This document shows, piece after piece, positions 7,575 to 15,646 of a stretch of 25,650 nt of DNA. This DNA is from an uncultured Prevotella sp. (GTDB lineage Bacteria > Bacteroidota > Bacteroidia > Bacteroidales > Bacteroidaceae), in NCBI GenBank assembly GCA_900545525.1, contig UQZX01000033.1:1-25650 (forward strand), given 5' to 3'. Numbering within the stretch: the stretch's first letter is position 1; each line of letters starts with the position of its first letter. The position numbers were made by a program, and so were the translations under genes. The notes below the pieces were generated by a model. That model worked only from the letters and a program-made list of their open reading frames with translations. It was not told the DNA's origin and ran no database searches.

Positions 7575-8468
7575 ATGAGAAAATATATTTTAATAGCACT
7601 CGCCGTTCTGGCGGGTGCTTCTTTGAATACGGCAGACGCCGCAAAGAAGGACAAGAAAGGCAAGAAAAACATACAGGCAGCCGAGACACTGAAGCTGGAG
7701 AACACCTCCGACTCTCTCAGCTATGCAGCCGGAATGGCACGCACGGAGGGTCTTATGGAATATCTGAAGCAGCAGTTCGGGGTAGACGAGACGCATCTTG
7801 CCGACTTCATCTGCGGATATGAGGATGCCATAAAGCAGAATACCGACGACAGGCTGAAGGCTTACAGTGCCGGAGAGCAGATTGCCATAATGGTAAACTC
7901 GCGCATGATACCGTTCCTGCGCGACGAGTTCAAGGGCAGCAACGACTCTATTGACAGCGGCATGTTCCACAAAGGATTTGTCGCTGCACTGAAAAAAGAC
8001 AACTCGGTAATTGCCGACTCGACGGCAAAGGCATATTTTGACAACGAAGTAAAAGCCAATCTGGAGCGCATGAACGAGGGCAACCGCAAGGCAGGCGAGA
8101 AATTCCTTGAAGAAAACAAGACGAAGGAAGGAGTAAAGACCACGGCAAGCGGACTGCAATACAAAATACTGACACAGGGCACGGGCAAAACTCCCAAGGC
8201 AACAGACGAGGTTGTCGTGAAATACGAAGGCCGCCTCGTGGACGGCACAGTGTTCGACAGCAGCTACAAGCGCAACCCGCAGACAAGCACGTTCCGCGCC
8301 AACCAAGTGATAAAGGGATGGACCGAAGCACTCACGATGATGCCCGCAGGCAGCACATGGGAACTGTACATACCATACAGCCTGGGCTACGGAGAGCGTC
8401 AGGCAGGCAATATCATCAAGCCTTACAGCGCACTGATATTCAAGGTGGAACTGGTTGAAGTGAAATAA
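7575..8468 (+). CDS. FKBP-type peptidyl-prolyl isomerase, periplasmic
   Basis: A 297-residue isomerase with a Sec signal peptide (MRKYILIALAVLAGASLNTA, probable cleavage near ADA) and no lipobox cysteine, so soluble periplasmic. A lysine-rich linker (KKDKKGKKN) follows. The helical domain repeats the family opening SDSLSYAAGMARTEGLMEYL, and the FKBP fold near residues 190-297 keeps YEGRLVDGTVFDSSYKR, VIKGWTEALTMMPAGS and IPYSLGYGERQ. It is third and last of the tandem set; the 48-bp-armed palindrome C begins 21 bp beyond its stop and could terminate the transcript. The three genes most likely arose by duplication and diversified by location: cytoplasm, lipid-anchored, periplasm. Confidence 0.94.
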   Translation: MRKYILIALAVLAGASLNTADAAKKDKKGKKNIQAAETLKLENTSDSLSYAAGMARTEGLMEYLKQQFGVDETHLADFICGYEDAIKQNTDDRLKAYSAGEQIAIMVNSRMIPFLRDEFKGSNDSIDSGMFHKGFVAALKKDNSVIADSTAKAYFDNEVKANLERMNEGNRKAGEKFLEENKTKEGVKTTASGLQYKILTQGTGKTPKATDEVVVKYEGRLVDGTVFDSSYKRNPQTSTFRANQVIKGWTEALTMMPAGSTWELYIPYSLGYGERQAGNIIKPYSALIFKVELVEVK

Positions 8469-8489
8469 TTAATTAAGAATTAAGAGGCT

Positions 8490-8628
8490 GGGAAATTAAG
8501 AATTAAGAGTTAAGAATTAAGAAAATATGCCTTGAGTAGGTATCTATAGGACCTATAGGACTTATAAGACTTATACAGCCACTCAAGGCATATTTTCTTA
8601 ATTCTTAACTCTTAATTCTTAATTTCCC
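8490..8628. repeat. Palindromic element C with 48-bp perfect arms and a four-unit 9-bp array
   Basis: Arms 8490-8537 and 8581-8628 are perfectly complementary over 48 bp, ending inward in tatgccttgagt. The 43-bp centre holds four 9-mers from 8543 to 8578: tctatagga, cctatagga, cttataaga, cttatacag. The AT-rich outer arms are built from 7-bp ttaagaa-type units, and the left flank (reverse complement) matches the right flank of element B. It fills most of the 285-bp gap between the FKBP genes and the Lrp regulator. Confidence 0.9.
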
Positions 8629-8670
8629 ATTCTTCCATTATGTGTGAAAATAACCATTTTTAATATCATA

Positions 8671-8704
8671 TTGTTGCACATTACACTAAATATGGCTACT
8701 TTTG
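8671..8704 (+). promoter_or_regulatory. Promoter of the Lrp-peptidase gene pair
   Basis: A -7 box TACTTTTG (8697-8704) matches TAnnTTTG, and TTGTTG at 8671-8676 lies 20 bp upstream at the usual -33 spacing. The start codon of the regulator is 49 bp downstream. Autoregulation by the Lrp-type product is likely from family habit, but no operator was identified. Confidence 0.6.
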
Positions 8705-8753
8705 CAAGAAGAAACTTACACAAAGAAAAGTAAACATAAAAACATAATACATA

Positions 8754-9233
8754 ATGGAAAAGATTGACAAACTTGACAAAAAAATCCTAAACATCCTGTC
8801 CAAGAACGCACGCATACCTTTCAAGGACGTGGCAGCAGAATGCGGAGTGTCGCGTGCGGCGATACACCAGCGCGTACAACACCTCACCGAAGACGGCGTA
8901 ATAACTGGCAGCGGATTTGACGTAAACCCCAAAAGCCTCGGCTTCTCTACATGCACATACGTCGGCATAACGCTCGAGCGCGGAAACATGTACAAGCAGG
9001 TTGTGGAACATCTGGAGCATATTCCGGAAATAGTTGAATGCCACTTCACCACCGGTCCGTACACCATGCTCGTAAAACTGTACGCCCGCGACAACGAACA
9101 GCTCATGGACCTGCTCAACAACCAGATGCAGAGCATACCCGGAGTGGTGGCGACAGAAACGCTCATATCGCTCGAACAAAGCATCAAAAGGGAAATTCCG
9201 ATAGCCGACATCAATATCAGCAAGGATAATTAA
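8754..9233 (+). CDS. Lrp/AsnC family transcriptional regulator
   Basis: A 159-residue DNA-binding regulator of the leucine-responsive (Lrp/AsnC) family, which typically senses amino acids and often controls adjacent genes. The N-terminal winged helix-turn-helix spans residues 5-55 (LDKKILNILSKNARIPFKDV, then CGVSRAAIHQRVQHL). The C-terminal RAM/ligand-binding domain follows (VGITLERGN, VECHFTTGPYTMLVKLYARD, IPGVVATETLISLEQ). Length matches the family. Its stop is separated by only 3 bp from the start of the peptidase gene at 9237, so the two are surely cotranscribed. This suggests that the regulator controls peptide or amino-acid salvage through that enzyme; the ligand is unknown. Confidence 0.95.
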   Translation: MEKIDKLDKKILNILSKNARIPFKDVAAECGVSRAAIHQRVQHLTEDGVITGSGFDVNPKSLGFSTCTYVGITLERGNMYKQVVEHLEHIPEIVECHFTTGPYTMLVKLYARDNEQLMDLLNNQMQSIPGVVATETLISLEQSIKREIPIADINISKDN

Positions 9234-9236
9234 GGC

Positions 9237-11024
9237 ATGAAATCTTTCAATATCCACTCTCACCTGAACAAGATATATGCAGGATATCCGGAAGGGACAC
9301 ACCGCCCCGTAATAGGCATAACGGGGAACTTTGCCGACGGAAACGCGTGTCTCTGCGACAGGTATTACAGGCAGATAGAGGCTGCCGGAGGCACTCCGGT
9401 GATAATACCGCCAGTTGCCGACAAGGACATTATCGTCAGCACGCTCGACAGCATAGACGGGCTGATGCTCTCCGGCGGCTCCGACTTCAACCCGCTGTGG
9501 GCGGGCGAGGAGCCTGTTCCGGGGCTGCACGGCATCAATGCTGAGCGCGACCTTGCCGAACTTCTTACCATACGCCTTGCCTTCAACCGCCAGATGCCGA
9601 TGCTCGGAATATGCCGCGGCATGCAGGCACTTGCCATGGCACTGGACGGAAAGGTGACACAGGACATTGAAAGCATACGCGGACGCGACGGCAAGGCACT
9701 GCCGGCAATAAAGCACAGCCAGCAGACGGAAAACCGCGGCGAGCCGACACATTCCGTAAGAATAGAGAAAAACTCGGTTCTCTATTCTTTATTCAACCGT
9801 GAAAAGATATACGTAAACTCATTCCACCATCAGGCGGTAGGCGTCTGCGGCAGGCACTTCAACGTGTCGGCAACAGCTCCCGACGGCACCACAGAGGCAA
9901 TGGAGAGCAGCGAGCACAAGCCCGTAATGGGCGTGCAGTGGCACCCCGAATGGCTCGGCGACGAAGGGTTGCCGCTCTTCAAATGGCTCGTGGACAACGC
10001 CGCAACATTCGGAGAGGCAAAGAGACTGCACGACCGCATCGTGACACTGGACACCCACTGCGACACACCGATGTTCTTCCCGCAGGGGGCACGCTTCGAC
10101 CGCCGCGACAACGACATCCTCGTCGACCTGCACAAAATGACCGACGGACGGCTTGATGCCGTGACAATGGCGGCATACCTGCCACAGCCCGCCGAAGGAC
10201 AGACCTTTGCCGATGTGTCGCCATACGCCGTGGAAAGCCCCGCGGCATACGCCTCGGAAATTTTCGACAAGATAGAAGAGACCGTGAGGGACAACGCCCT
10301 GTATCTCGGCATGGCACGCACTCCCGGCGACATAGCCGCAAACAAGGCAGCCGGACGCAAGTCGGTGCTTTTGGGAATAGAGAACGGAATAGCCCTCGAG
10401 CACGACATTGCCAACGTGGAACTATTCGCACGGCGCGGCGTCACCTACATGACGCTCTGCCACAACGGCGACAACGACATCTGCGACAGCGCGCGCCGCA
10501 GCGCGGCGACACACAACGGGGTGAGCAGCTTCGGTGCCGGCGTGATACGCGAGATGAACCGCTGCGGCATGATGGTCGACATGAGCCATGCCGGAGAAAA
10601 GAGTTTCTACGATGCCCTCGACATCAGCAGCATGCCGATAGTGTGCAGCCACAGCAACTGCCGCGCGCTGTGCGACGTGCCGCGCAACCTCACCGACGAC
10701 CAGATGCGTGCCCTCGCCCTCAAGGGCGGAGTGATGCACATAACGCTATACCACGGCTTCCTGCGCAACGACGACGGCGAGGCAAACATCCTCGATGCCA
10801 TGGCACATCTCGAACATGCCATAGACATAATGGGCATAGACCACGTGGGGCTGGGCACCGACTTCGACGGCGACGGCGGCATCTGCGGGCTTGCCGATGC
10901 CTCCGAACTGATAAACCTGACCATGCAGCTGCTCCGCCGCCGCTACAGCCACGACGACATAGAAAGGATTTGGGGCGGAAACTGGATGCGCGTGATGAGG
11001 ACTGTACAGACCGGAAAGGAATGA
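9237..11024 (+). CDS. Fused C26 gamma-glutamyl hydrolase-like and M19 membrane dipeptidase-like enzyme
   Basis: A 595-residue two-domain hydrolase. Residues about 20-255 are a class I glutamine-amidotransferase-like domain of peptidase family C26 (PuuD/gamma-glutamyl-GABA hydrolase type): MLSGGSDFNP, the nucleophile elbow GICRGMQ (Cys126) and VQWHPEW (His236, Glu238). Residues about 265-590 are a zinc dipeptidase of family M19 with all expected ligands: LDTHCDTP (His274, Asp276), GIENG (Glu382), VDMSHAG (His451), CSHSNCRA (His472), and GLGTDFDG (Asp542). No signal peptide is seen, so it should be cytoplasmic. Together the domains could remove a gamma-glutamyl group and split the remaining dipeptide, for example in glutathione or gamma-glutamyl peptide breakdown; that substrate is inference. 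Both active sites look intact. It follows the Lrp regulator by 3 bp. Confidence 0.9.
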   Translation: MKSFNIHSHLNKIYAGYPEGTHRPVIGITGNFADGNACLCDRYYRQIEAAGGTPVIIPPVADKDIIVSTLDSIDGLMLSGGSDFNPLWAGEEPVPGLHGINAERDLAELLTIRLAFNRQMPMLGICRGMQALAMALDGKVTQDIESIRGRDGKALPAIKHSQQTENRGEPTHSVRIEKNSVLYSLFNREKIYVNSFHHQAVGVCGRHFNVSATAPDGTTEAMESSEHKPVMGVQWHPEWLGDEGLPLFKWLVDNAATFGEAKRLHDRIVTLDTHCDTPMFFPQGARFDRRDNDILVDLHKMTDGRLDAVTMAAYLPQPAEGQTFADVSPYAVESPAAYASEIFDKIEETVRDNALYLGMARTPGDIAANKAAGRKSVLLGIENGIALEHDIANVELFARRGVTYMTLCHNGDNDICDSARRSAATHNGVSSFGAGVIREMNRCGMMVDMSHAGEKSFYDALDISSMPIVCSHSNCRALCDVPRNLTDDQMRALALKGGVMHITLYHGFLRNDDGEANILDAMAHLEHAIDIMGIDHVGLGTDFDGDGGICGLADASELINLTMQLLRRRYSHDDIERIWGGNWMRVMRTVQTGKE

Positions 11025-11085
11025 GAATAACTTCCTTATACTAAAAATCCCGTTTATTCTCCCTTTAATCTAAAAGAATGTTCTT

Positions 11086-11889
11086 ATGAATTCAATTGAA
11101 AAAGAAAAGGCAATACGTGCTATAGTATCTGGATATGTAGAGTCATATGCCGCCGGATTTTCTGACCGCCATATATCAGAGAAAGATGATGAGGACGGCA
11201 CCATTAACATGAAAATACACAATGTGTTTATTGCGGCTCTTGGTCCTGAAATCCAATATTATTCCGCTTTGTCACGCTCTTTGGACAGCTCATTGGGAAA
11301 CATGCTTGAAAAAATGGCAATAAAGATAGCCACATTGAATTATACCGTAAGCCAGCATGTAGAAGGCATACTGTATAAGGAACAGACGGACTATATAGCC
11401 GAGCTTCTTGAACAATATAAACGCCACGCCATAATTCCAACTGTCAATGACTATGCCGGTATCACGGAGAAATGCGGAGATATAATAAAGAAAAGGCATG
11501 AAAGCGACTATTATCTTACGGATGACGAAACAGACATGCGCTATCTCATAGAATTAAAAATAGGAGGGGACCTCGATAATAAAAAAGCACGGTCTGAAAA
11601 AGAAGCGCTTTTGGAACAATATTGCATTTTGACAAACGAATTAGGAAATGAGGAAAAAGTAAAAATACTCTTTGCCACTGCGTACAACCGCTACGGAGAG
11701 GGCAACCCGTGGAGACAAGGACGTGTAAGACAGTTCTTTGCCGAACAAGAACTTTGTATAAGCAAGGATTTCTGGAATTTGGTATGCAAGTCCGAACAAG
11801 GATACCAAATAGTAATAGATGAATACAGAAAGAATGCTCATTATATAAACGAAGCACTGACAAAAATACGTAATATATACCTTCCTTAA
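11086..11889 (+). CDS. Probable type II restriction endonuclease, PD-(D/E)XK type (TdeIII-like?)
   Basis: A 267-residue protein encoded 6 bp before a DNA methyltransferase gene, which makes restriction its likely role. A PD-(D/E)XK-like core is visible: acidic residues around 146-150 (TDDETD) followed by LIELK (Glu156, Lys158), with a preceding helix GNMLEKMAIKIA (Glu75) of the kind that supplies an additional acidic residue in such nucleases. RSLDSSLGNMLEKMA and the YLIELK region remind me of the TdeIII family, but this is from memory. DNA here is distinctly more AT-rich than the genes on either side, a usual sign of horizontal gain. The recognition site is unknown. Confidence 0.7.
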   Translation: MNSIEKEKAIRAIVSGYVESYAAGFSDRHISEKDDEDGTINMKIHNVFIAALGPEIQYYSALSRSLDSSLGNMLEKMAIKIATLNYTVSQHVEGILYKEQTDYIAELLEQYKRHAIIPTVNDYAGITEKCGDIIKKRHESDYYLTDDETDMRYLIELKIGGDLDNKKARSEKEALLEQYCILTNELGNEEKVKILFATAYNRYGEGNPWRQGRVRQFFAEQELCISKDFWNLVCKSEQGYQIVIDEYRKNAHYINEALTKIRNIYLP

Positions 11890-11895
11890 CTATAT

Positions 11896-13869
11896 ATGAA
11901 AAATCCTGACTGGAGAAAATGTATGCTCTGCGGGAACAGTATGGAAATAATCAAGAGAATTCCTGACAATTCCATAGACTTCATTCTTACCGATCCACCA
12001 TATAATATAGGCAAACATTCAACCGGAAACATTCCTTTACCGGGACGTTCGGCAATGAACAACGATGTTGCTGAATGGGATTGGGTTGACTTTAATCCTG
12101 AAGACTGGGTCGATGAGTTTATACGCATACTTAAGCCTACAGGCAATCTCTTCATATTTACATCATACAATCAGCTGGGACGTTGGTACAACTGTCTCGA
12201 CCACAGGTTTGACACTTCAAACTTCATGATATGGCATAAGACCAATCCCGCACCCAAAATATTCAAAGCCGGCTTTCTGAACAGCTGTGAGATGATATTC
12301 ACATGTTGGAACAAAAAACATACATGGAACTTCATATCACAGGCAAAAATGCACAACTTTGTTGAAAGTCCGATATGTATGCGCCCAGAACGGCTGAGCA
12401 ATCCCAAACATCCGGCACAGAAACCGGTGAGCATTTTAATGAAAATGATAGAAATAGCCAGCAATGAAAACGATATAGTCCTCGACCCATTCATGGGAGT
12501 CGGCTCTACAGGTGTGGCAGCACTACGGCTTAACAGAAAATTCATCGGAATAGAAATAGACCCCACCTACTTCAATGCAGCAAAGGAAAGGATAAATAAG
12601 GAAATGTATAAAAAAGAATATACAGACAACGAAACCGTAAGCGAACCCATGATATCGGGTTACGGACAGAATTCATACAATCTTGCGGACATAAGTGCCC
12701 TGATAAAAGATAAGACAAAAAAGGACAACAACAAGCAGGCGGTTATCCACAATAACCTGCAACCTATCATAAAATGGGCTGGCGGAAAAGAAAAAGAACT
12801 GAAATATATTATCCCAAACATTCCTACGCAATTCGACAAGTACTATGAACCTTTCGTAGGAGGCGGATCTGTTTTTACATCAATACAGGCAAACCAATAT
12901 TTTATCAACGACCTTTCATCAGAACTAATCTCGCTGTACCGCAACATATCAGAAAGGAACAACACTTTCTTCGGTTATGCCTCACAGATTGAAAAGTCGT
13001 GGACAAAAGCTGACGACTTCTTCTACGAAAATCAGGAATTAATCGGCATATACCGAAAATACAGCCAAAACATCATATCCAAAGAAGAGCTGAAAGACAA
13101 CATAAACAGGTTCTGCATTGACAGAGAAAACGAAATAAAGGACATACCCGGTAAAGACTTCGTTCTATATAAAGACATATTCATGTCCGAAATGAAAAAG
13201 AACCTGTTCAGGAAGATGAACCGTATGAAAGTGCTGGAAGCTGAAAGAAACACACTGCCTGAAAGCGATTTATACGACAACATAAAGACTGCCGTAAAAA
13301 GTGCGCTATATATGTACTACCGTGCCATATACAACGACAGGAAGCTTCATGAAGAAAACGGACCTCTGCATTGTGCCGTTTTCCTGTTTATCCGCAACTA
13401 CTGTTACAGCGGCATGTTCAGATACAACAACTGCGGCGACTTCAATGTTCCTTACGGAGGTATTGCATACAATGGCAAGAACTTGGGCAAGAAACTCTCC
13501 TATTACCGTGGTTGGGCTTTGACCCAACGTTTCAGTACAACGAGTATATCAAACTGTGATTTCGAAGATTTTTTGCGTCTTCACAATCCCGGTGAAAACG
13601 ACTTTGTCTTTCTTGACCCTCCCTATGACAGCGAGTTCAGCACTTATGCGCAAAACGAATTCACACACGAAGATCATAAAAGACTGGCAAACTACATGAT
13701 TAACGAGTGTCATGCAAAGTGGATGCTGGTCATAAAGAACACGGAATTCATCTATGAGTTATACAATAAAAAGGGTATAAACATACGTACGTTTGACAAG
13801 AAATATCTTGTAAGTTTCATGAACAGAAACAATAAAGACGTAACACATCTACTGATAACAAACTATTGA
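11896..13869 (+). CDS. Fused two-domain DNA methyltransferase (beta-class N4/N6 plus Dam-like alpha-class N6-adenine)
   Basis: A 657-residue modification enzyme. Residues 1-240 are a beta-class amino-methyltransferase: the catalytic motif comes first (LTDPPYNIG, DPPY 33-36) and the AdoMet-binding motif last (LDPFMGVGSTGVAAL, near 196-210). Residues about 288-657 are an alpha-class, Dam/D12-type N6-adenine methyltransferase with reversed order: IIKWAGGKEKEL (291-302), YEPFVGGGSVF (317-327), RYNNCGDFNVPYGG (509-522), and LDPPYDSEF (573-581). A hydrophilic linker (residues 240-285) joins them. Both catalytic motifs are intact, so two different strands or sites can be methylated by one chain. It is 6 bp downstream of the putative nuclease and shares its low GC. 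Fusions of this sort usually serve asymmetric recognition sites. Confidence 0.92.
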   Translation: MKNPDWRKCMLCGNSMEIIKRIPDNSIDFILTDPPYNIGKHSTGNIPLPGRSAMNNDVAEWDWVDFNPEDWVDEFIRILKPTGNLFIFTSYNQLGRWYNCLDHRFDTSNFMIWHKTNPAPKIFKAGFLNSCEMIFTCWNKKHTWNFISQAKMHNFVESPICMRPERLSNPKHPAQKPVSILMKMIEIASNENDIVLDPFMGVGSTGVAALRLNRKFIGIEIDPTYFNAAKERINKEMYKKEYTDNETVSEPMISGYGQNSYNLADISALIKDKTKKDNNKQAVIHNNLQPIIKWAGGKEKELKYIIPNIPTQFDKYYEPFVGGGSVFTSIQANQYFINDLSSELISLYRNISERNNTFFGYASQIEKSWTKADDFFYENQELIGIYRKYSQNIISKEELKDNINRFCIDRENEIKDIPGKDFVLYKDIFMSEMKKNLFRKMNRMKVLEAERNTLPESDLYDNIKTAVKSALYMYYRAIYNDRKLHEENGPLHCAVFLFIRNYCYSGMFRYNNCGDFNVPYGGIAYNGKNLGKKLSYYRGWALTQRFSTTSISNCDFEDFLRLHNPGENDFVFLDPPYDSEFSTYAQNEFTHEDHKRLANYMINECHAKWMLVIKNTEFIYELYNKKGINIRTFDKKYLVSFMNRNNKDVTHLLITNY

Positions 13870-13948
13870 AATTCGTGTCATAAATATATTGAACGGTCTA
13901 TAAAAACATATCTGCAATATCTGTAAACCAAATTAAAACAATAATAAA

Positions 13949-14944
13949 ATGAAGAAAATACATTTCATAATCTTACTTTCGGCATTATTTACAGCCGTCT
14001 CCTGCAACAGCAAGAAAGGGGCGGCGGCAGACGCGGTGCAGGCAGCTCAGCCCGTTGCGGTGAGCTTCAATGCCGACAGCGCATACGCGTTCTGCGAGGC
14101 ACAGTGTGCCTTCGGACCGCGCACGATGAACAGCGGGGCACACGACAGGTGCGGCGAATGGATTGCGGAAAAGTTCAGACAGTACGGCATGGACGTGACG
14201 GCACAGGAGATGACGCTCAAGGCATACGACGGCACACCGCTGAAATGCACCAACATCATAGCAAGCTACAAGCCGGAACTGACAACGCGCATACTGATCT
14301 GCGCCCACTGGGACACACGACCCTGGGCTGACAACGACCCCGACGAGGCAAACCACCGCAAACCGGTTCTCGGGGCAAACGACGGGGCAAGCGGCATTGC
14401 CGTGATGCTGGAGACGGCACGGCTGATACAACAAGCCGACACGGCTCTGAACATCGGCGTAGACTTTGTATGCTTCGATGCCGAGGACATGGGCACACCG
14501 CAGTGGGAAGACAGCGGCGACAGCGAGGACACATGGGCATTAGGCGCACAATACTGGGCTAAGAACCCCCACAGGCAGGGCTATGAGGCACGCTTCGGCA
14601 TACTGCTCGACATGGTCGGCGGCGAGGGGGCACGCTTCTATCAGGAAGGGGTGTCAAAGCATTTCGCGCCGGAAATAGTAAAGAAGGTGTGGGCGGCAGC
14701 CAAGACAGCCGGCTACGGCAGCATGTTCCCGGAGACGGAGGGCGGAATGGTGACCGACGACCACCTGCCCATAAACCGCAACACGGGAATACCCACGATA
14801 GACATCATAGCCTATTATCCCGACTGCGAGCGCAGCAACTTCGGTCCTACGTGGCACACCGTCAGCGATAACATGGACCACATAGACCGTGACGTGCTCA
14901 AGGCTGTGGGTCAGACAGTTATACAAATACTTTTCTCAGAATAA
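13949..14944 (+). CDS. Glutaminyl-peptide cyclotransferase-like M28 family lipoprotein
   Basis: A 331-residue lipoprotein (signal MKKIHFIILLSALFTAVSC, lipidated Cys19) with the M28 aminopeptidase/type II glutaminyl cyclase fold. Such enzymes use one zinc to convert N-terminal glutamine of exported proteins to pyroglutamate. Seen in order: AHWDTRPWADND (119-130), LGANDGASGIAVMLE (Asp145 as zinc ligand), DFVCFDAEDMG (Glu179/Asp180), LLDMVGG, TDDHLPI near 269-275 and FGPTWHTVSDN (His303). The WDTRPWAD and FGPTWHTVSDN segments are characteristic of animal-type glutaminyl cyclases, and bacterial type II enzymes have been described in oral Bacteroidales such as Porphyromonas gingivalis. An M28 aminopeptidase remains the alternative. 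GC returns here to that of the surrounding genome. Confidence 0.85.
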   Translation: MKKIHFIILLSALFTAVSCNSKKGAAADAVQAAQPVAVSFNADSAYAFCEAQCAFGPRTMNSGAHDRCGEWIAEKFRQYGMDVTAQEMTLKAYDGTPLKCTNIIASYKPELTTRILICAHWDTRPWADNDPDEANHRKPVLGANDGASGIAVMLETARLIQQADTALNIGVDFVCFDAEDMGTPQWEDSGDSEDTWALGAQYWAKNPHRQGYEARFGILLDMVGGEGARFYQEGVSKHFAPEIVKKVWAAAKTAGYGSMFPETEGGMVTDDHLPINRNTGIPTIDIIAYYPDCERSNFGPTWHTVSDNMDHIDRDVLKAVGQTVIQILFSE

Positions 14945-14954
14945 GAAGTCATTT

Positions 14955-14995
14955 CCGAAAGGTGCCCTTTTACACTTCGAAAGGGCATCTTTCGG
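14955..14995 (+). terminator. Hairpin downstream of the glutaminyl cyclase-like gene
   Basis: ccgaaaggtgcccttt (14955-14970) pairs with aaagggcatctttcgg (14980-14995) with a single G-T type mismatch and a 9-base loop, starting 10 bp after the stop codon. There is no long U tract, so the terminator role is inferred mainly from position. Confidence 0.55.
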
Positions 14996-15004
14996 CTTCT
15001 AAAA

Positions 15005-15030
15005 GACCGCCTTTCAGGCTCTGAAAGGTC
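15005..15030 (+). terminator. Second hairpin in tandem after the glutaminyl cyclase-like gene
   Basis: ctttcag (15011-15017) and ctgaaag (15021-15027) form a 7-bp stem with a 3-base loop, and outer gac/gtc bases can extend it. It shares aaagg/cctttc motifs with the preceding hairpin, which suggests local duplication. Confidence 0.4.
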
Positions 15031-15161
15031 ACCTCTCACACATCGTAACATTCAATACGGAAAATGTGCAACCGCTTTAAATAGATGTTTTGCGTACACT
15101 TTTTAGTGTTAAACAATAATAAATATCAAACGTTTTATTATCAATATGTTATAATTAAAGG

Positions 15162-15169
15162 TATATTTG
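15162..15169 (+). promoter_or_regulatory. -7 promoter box before the small unknown gene
   Basis: TATATTTG matches TAnnTTTG and lies 30 bp before the ATG at 15200. The region from 15100 is very AT-rich. No TTTG -33 box is clear. Confidence 0.45.
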
Positions 15170-15199
15170 TAATATATTATCACTAACTCATTATTTATT

Positions 15200-15481
15200 A
15201 TGACAGACACTGAAAAGATGAAAACAGCAGTTCTTTGCCTTGATAAGTATATGATTAACCAAGGCAAGGAAGAAATAAACGAGATTGAAGCAAACCGCGA
15301 ACTGGAGCGGGCAGGCATCTTAGGCGACGAAATTGCCAACCCGGGAAGACCGCTGAGGAAAATTCTGACAAAGCTGCGCGACACCAACCTTCTGCCGCAC
15401 AACGTAAGGCAGATATACGGTTCATGGAAAATAAAGATTTCGACCACCATTACACGGCACGAAATAATATACCAGTTCTGA
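15200..15481 (+). CDS. Small hypothetical protein (93 aa)
   Basis: I do not recognise the family. The product is a 93-residue, hydrophilic, mostly helical-looking protein without signal peptide or membrane segment. Residues 1-75 are rich in charged residues (NQGKEEINEIEANRELERAG, then GRPLRKILTKLRDTN), a composition seen in small nucleic-acid-binding or regulatory proteins, although no named motif is present. Support for coding: a TATATTTG promoter box 30 bp upstream, an ATG start, and no better frame on either strand. It lies alone between the cyclase-like gene and the OmpA-like gene, with 165 bp to the latter. Confidence 0.55.
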   Translation: MTDTEKMKTAVLCLDKYMINQGKEEINEIEANRELERAGILGDEIANPGRPLRKILTKLRDTNLLPHNVRQIYGSWKIKISTTITRHEIIYQF

Positions 15482-15646
15482 CGCAGGACATAATATCACG
15501 TCATTATATGTCTACCCCGTTAACGAACGATAAGTTTATCGTCCGCAGGTTAAAATGTCTTAAAACAGATTTACATTTCAACCCTTTGAACGTCAAAAGA
15601 ATATACGCATCAGACGCGGAATATTAACAAAAACAATGATAAAAAG

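Noticed and set aside
7590..8306. 238-codon minus-strand frame opposite the third FKBP gene
   Set aside because: Antisense shadow of a clear FKBP domain; no independent motif or promoter.
11025..13948. Integrated mobile element around the restriction-modification genes
   Set aside because: No integrase, transposase, tRNA target or flanking direct repeats could be seen; only composition suggests transfer.
15424..15627. 67-codon plus-strand frame overlapping the small unknown gene
   Set aside because: No promoter, no recognised motif and overlap with a better candidate; kept only as a hint of duplication.
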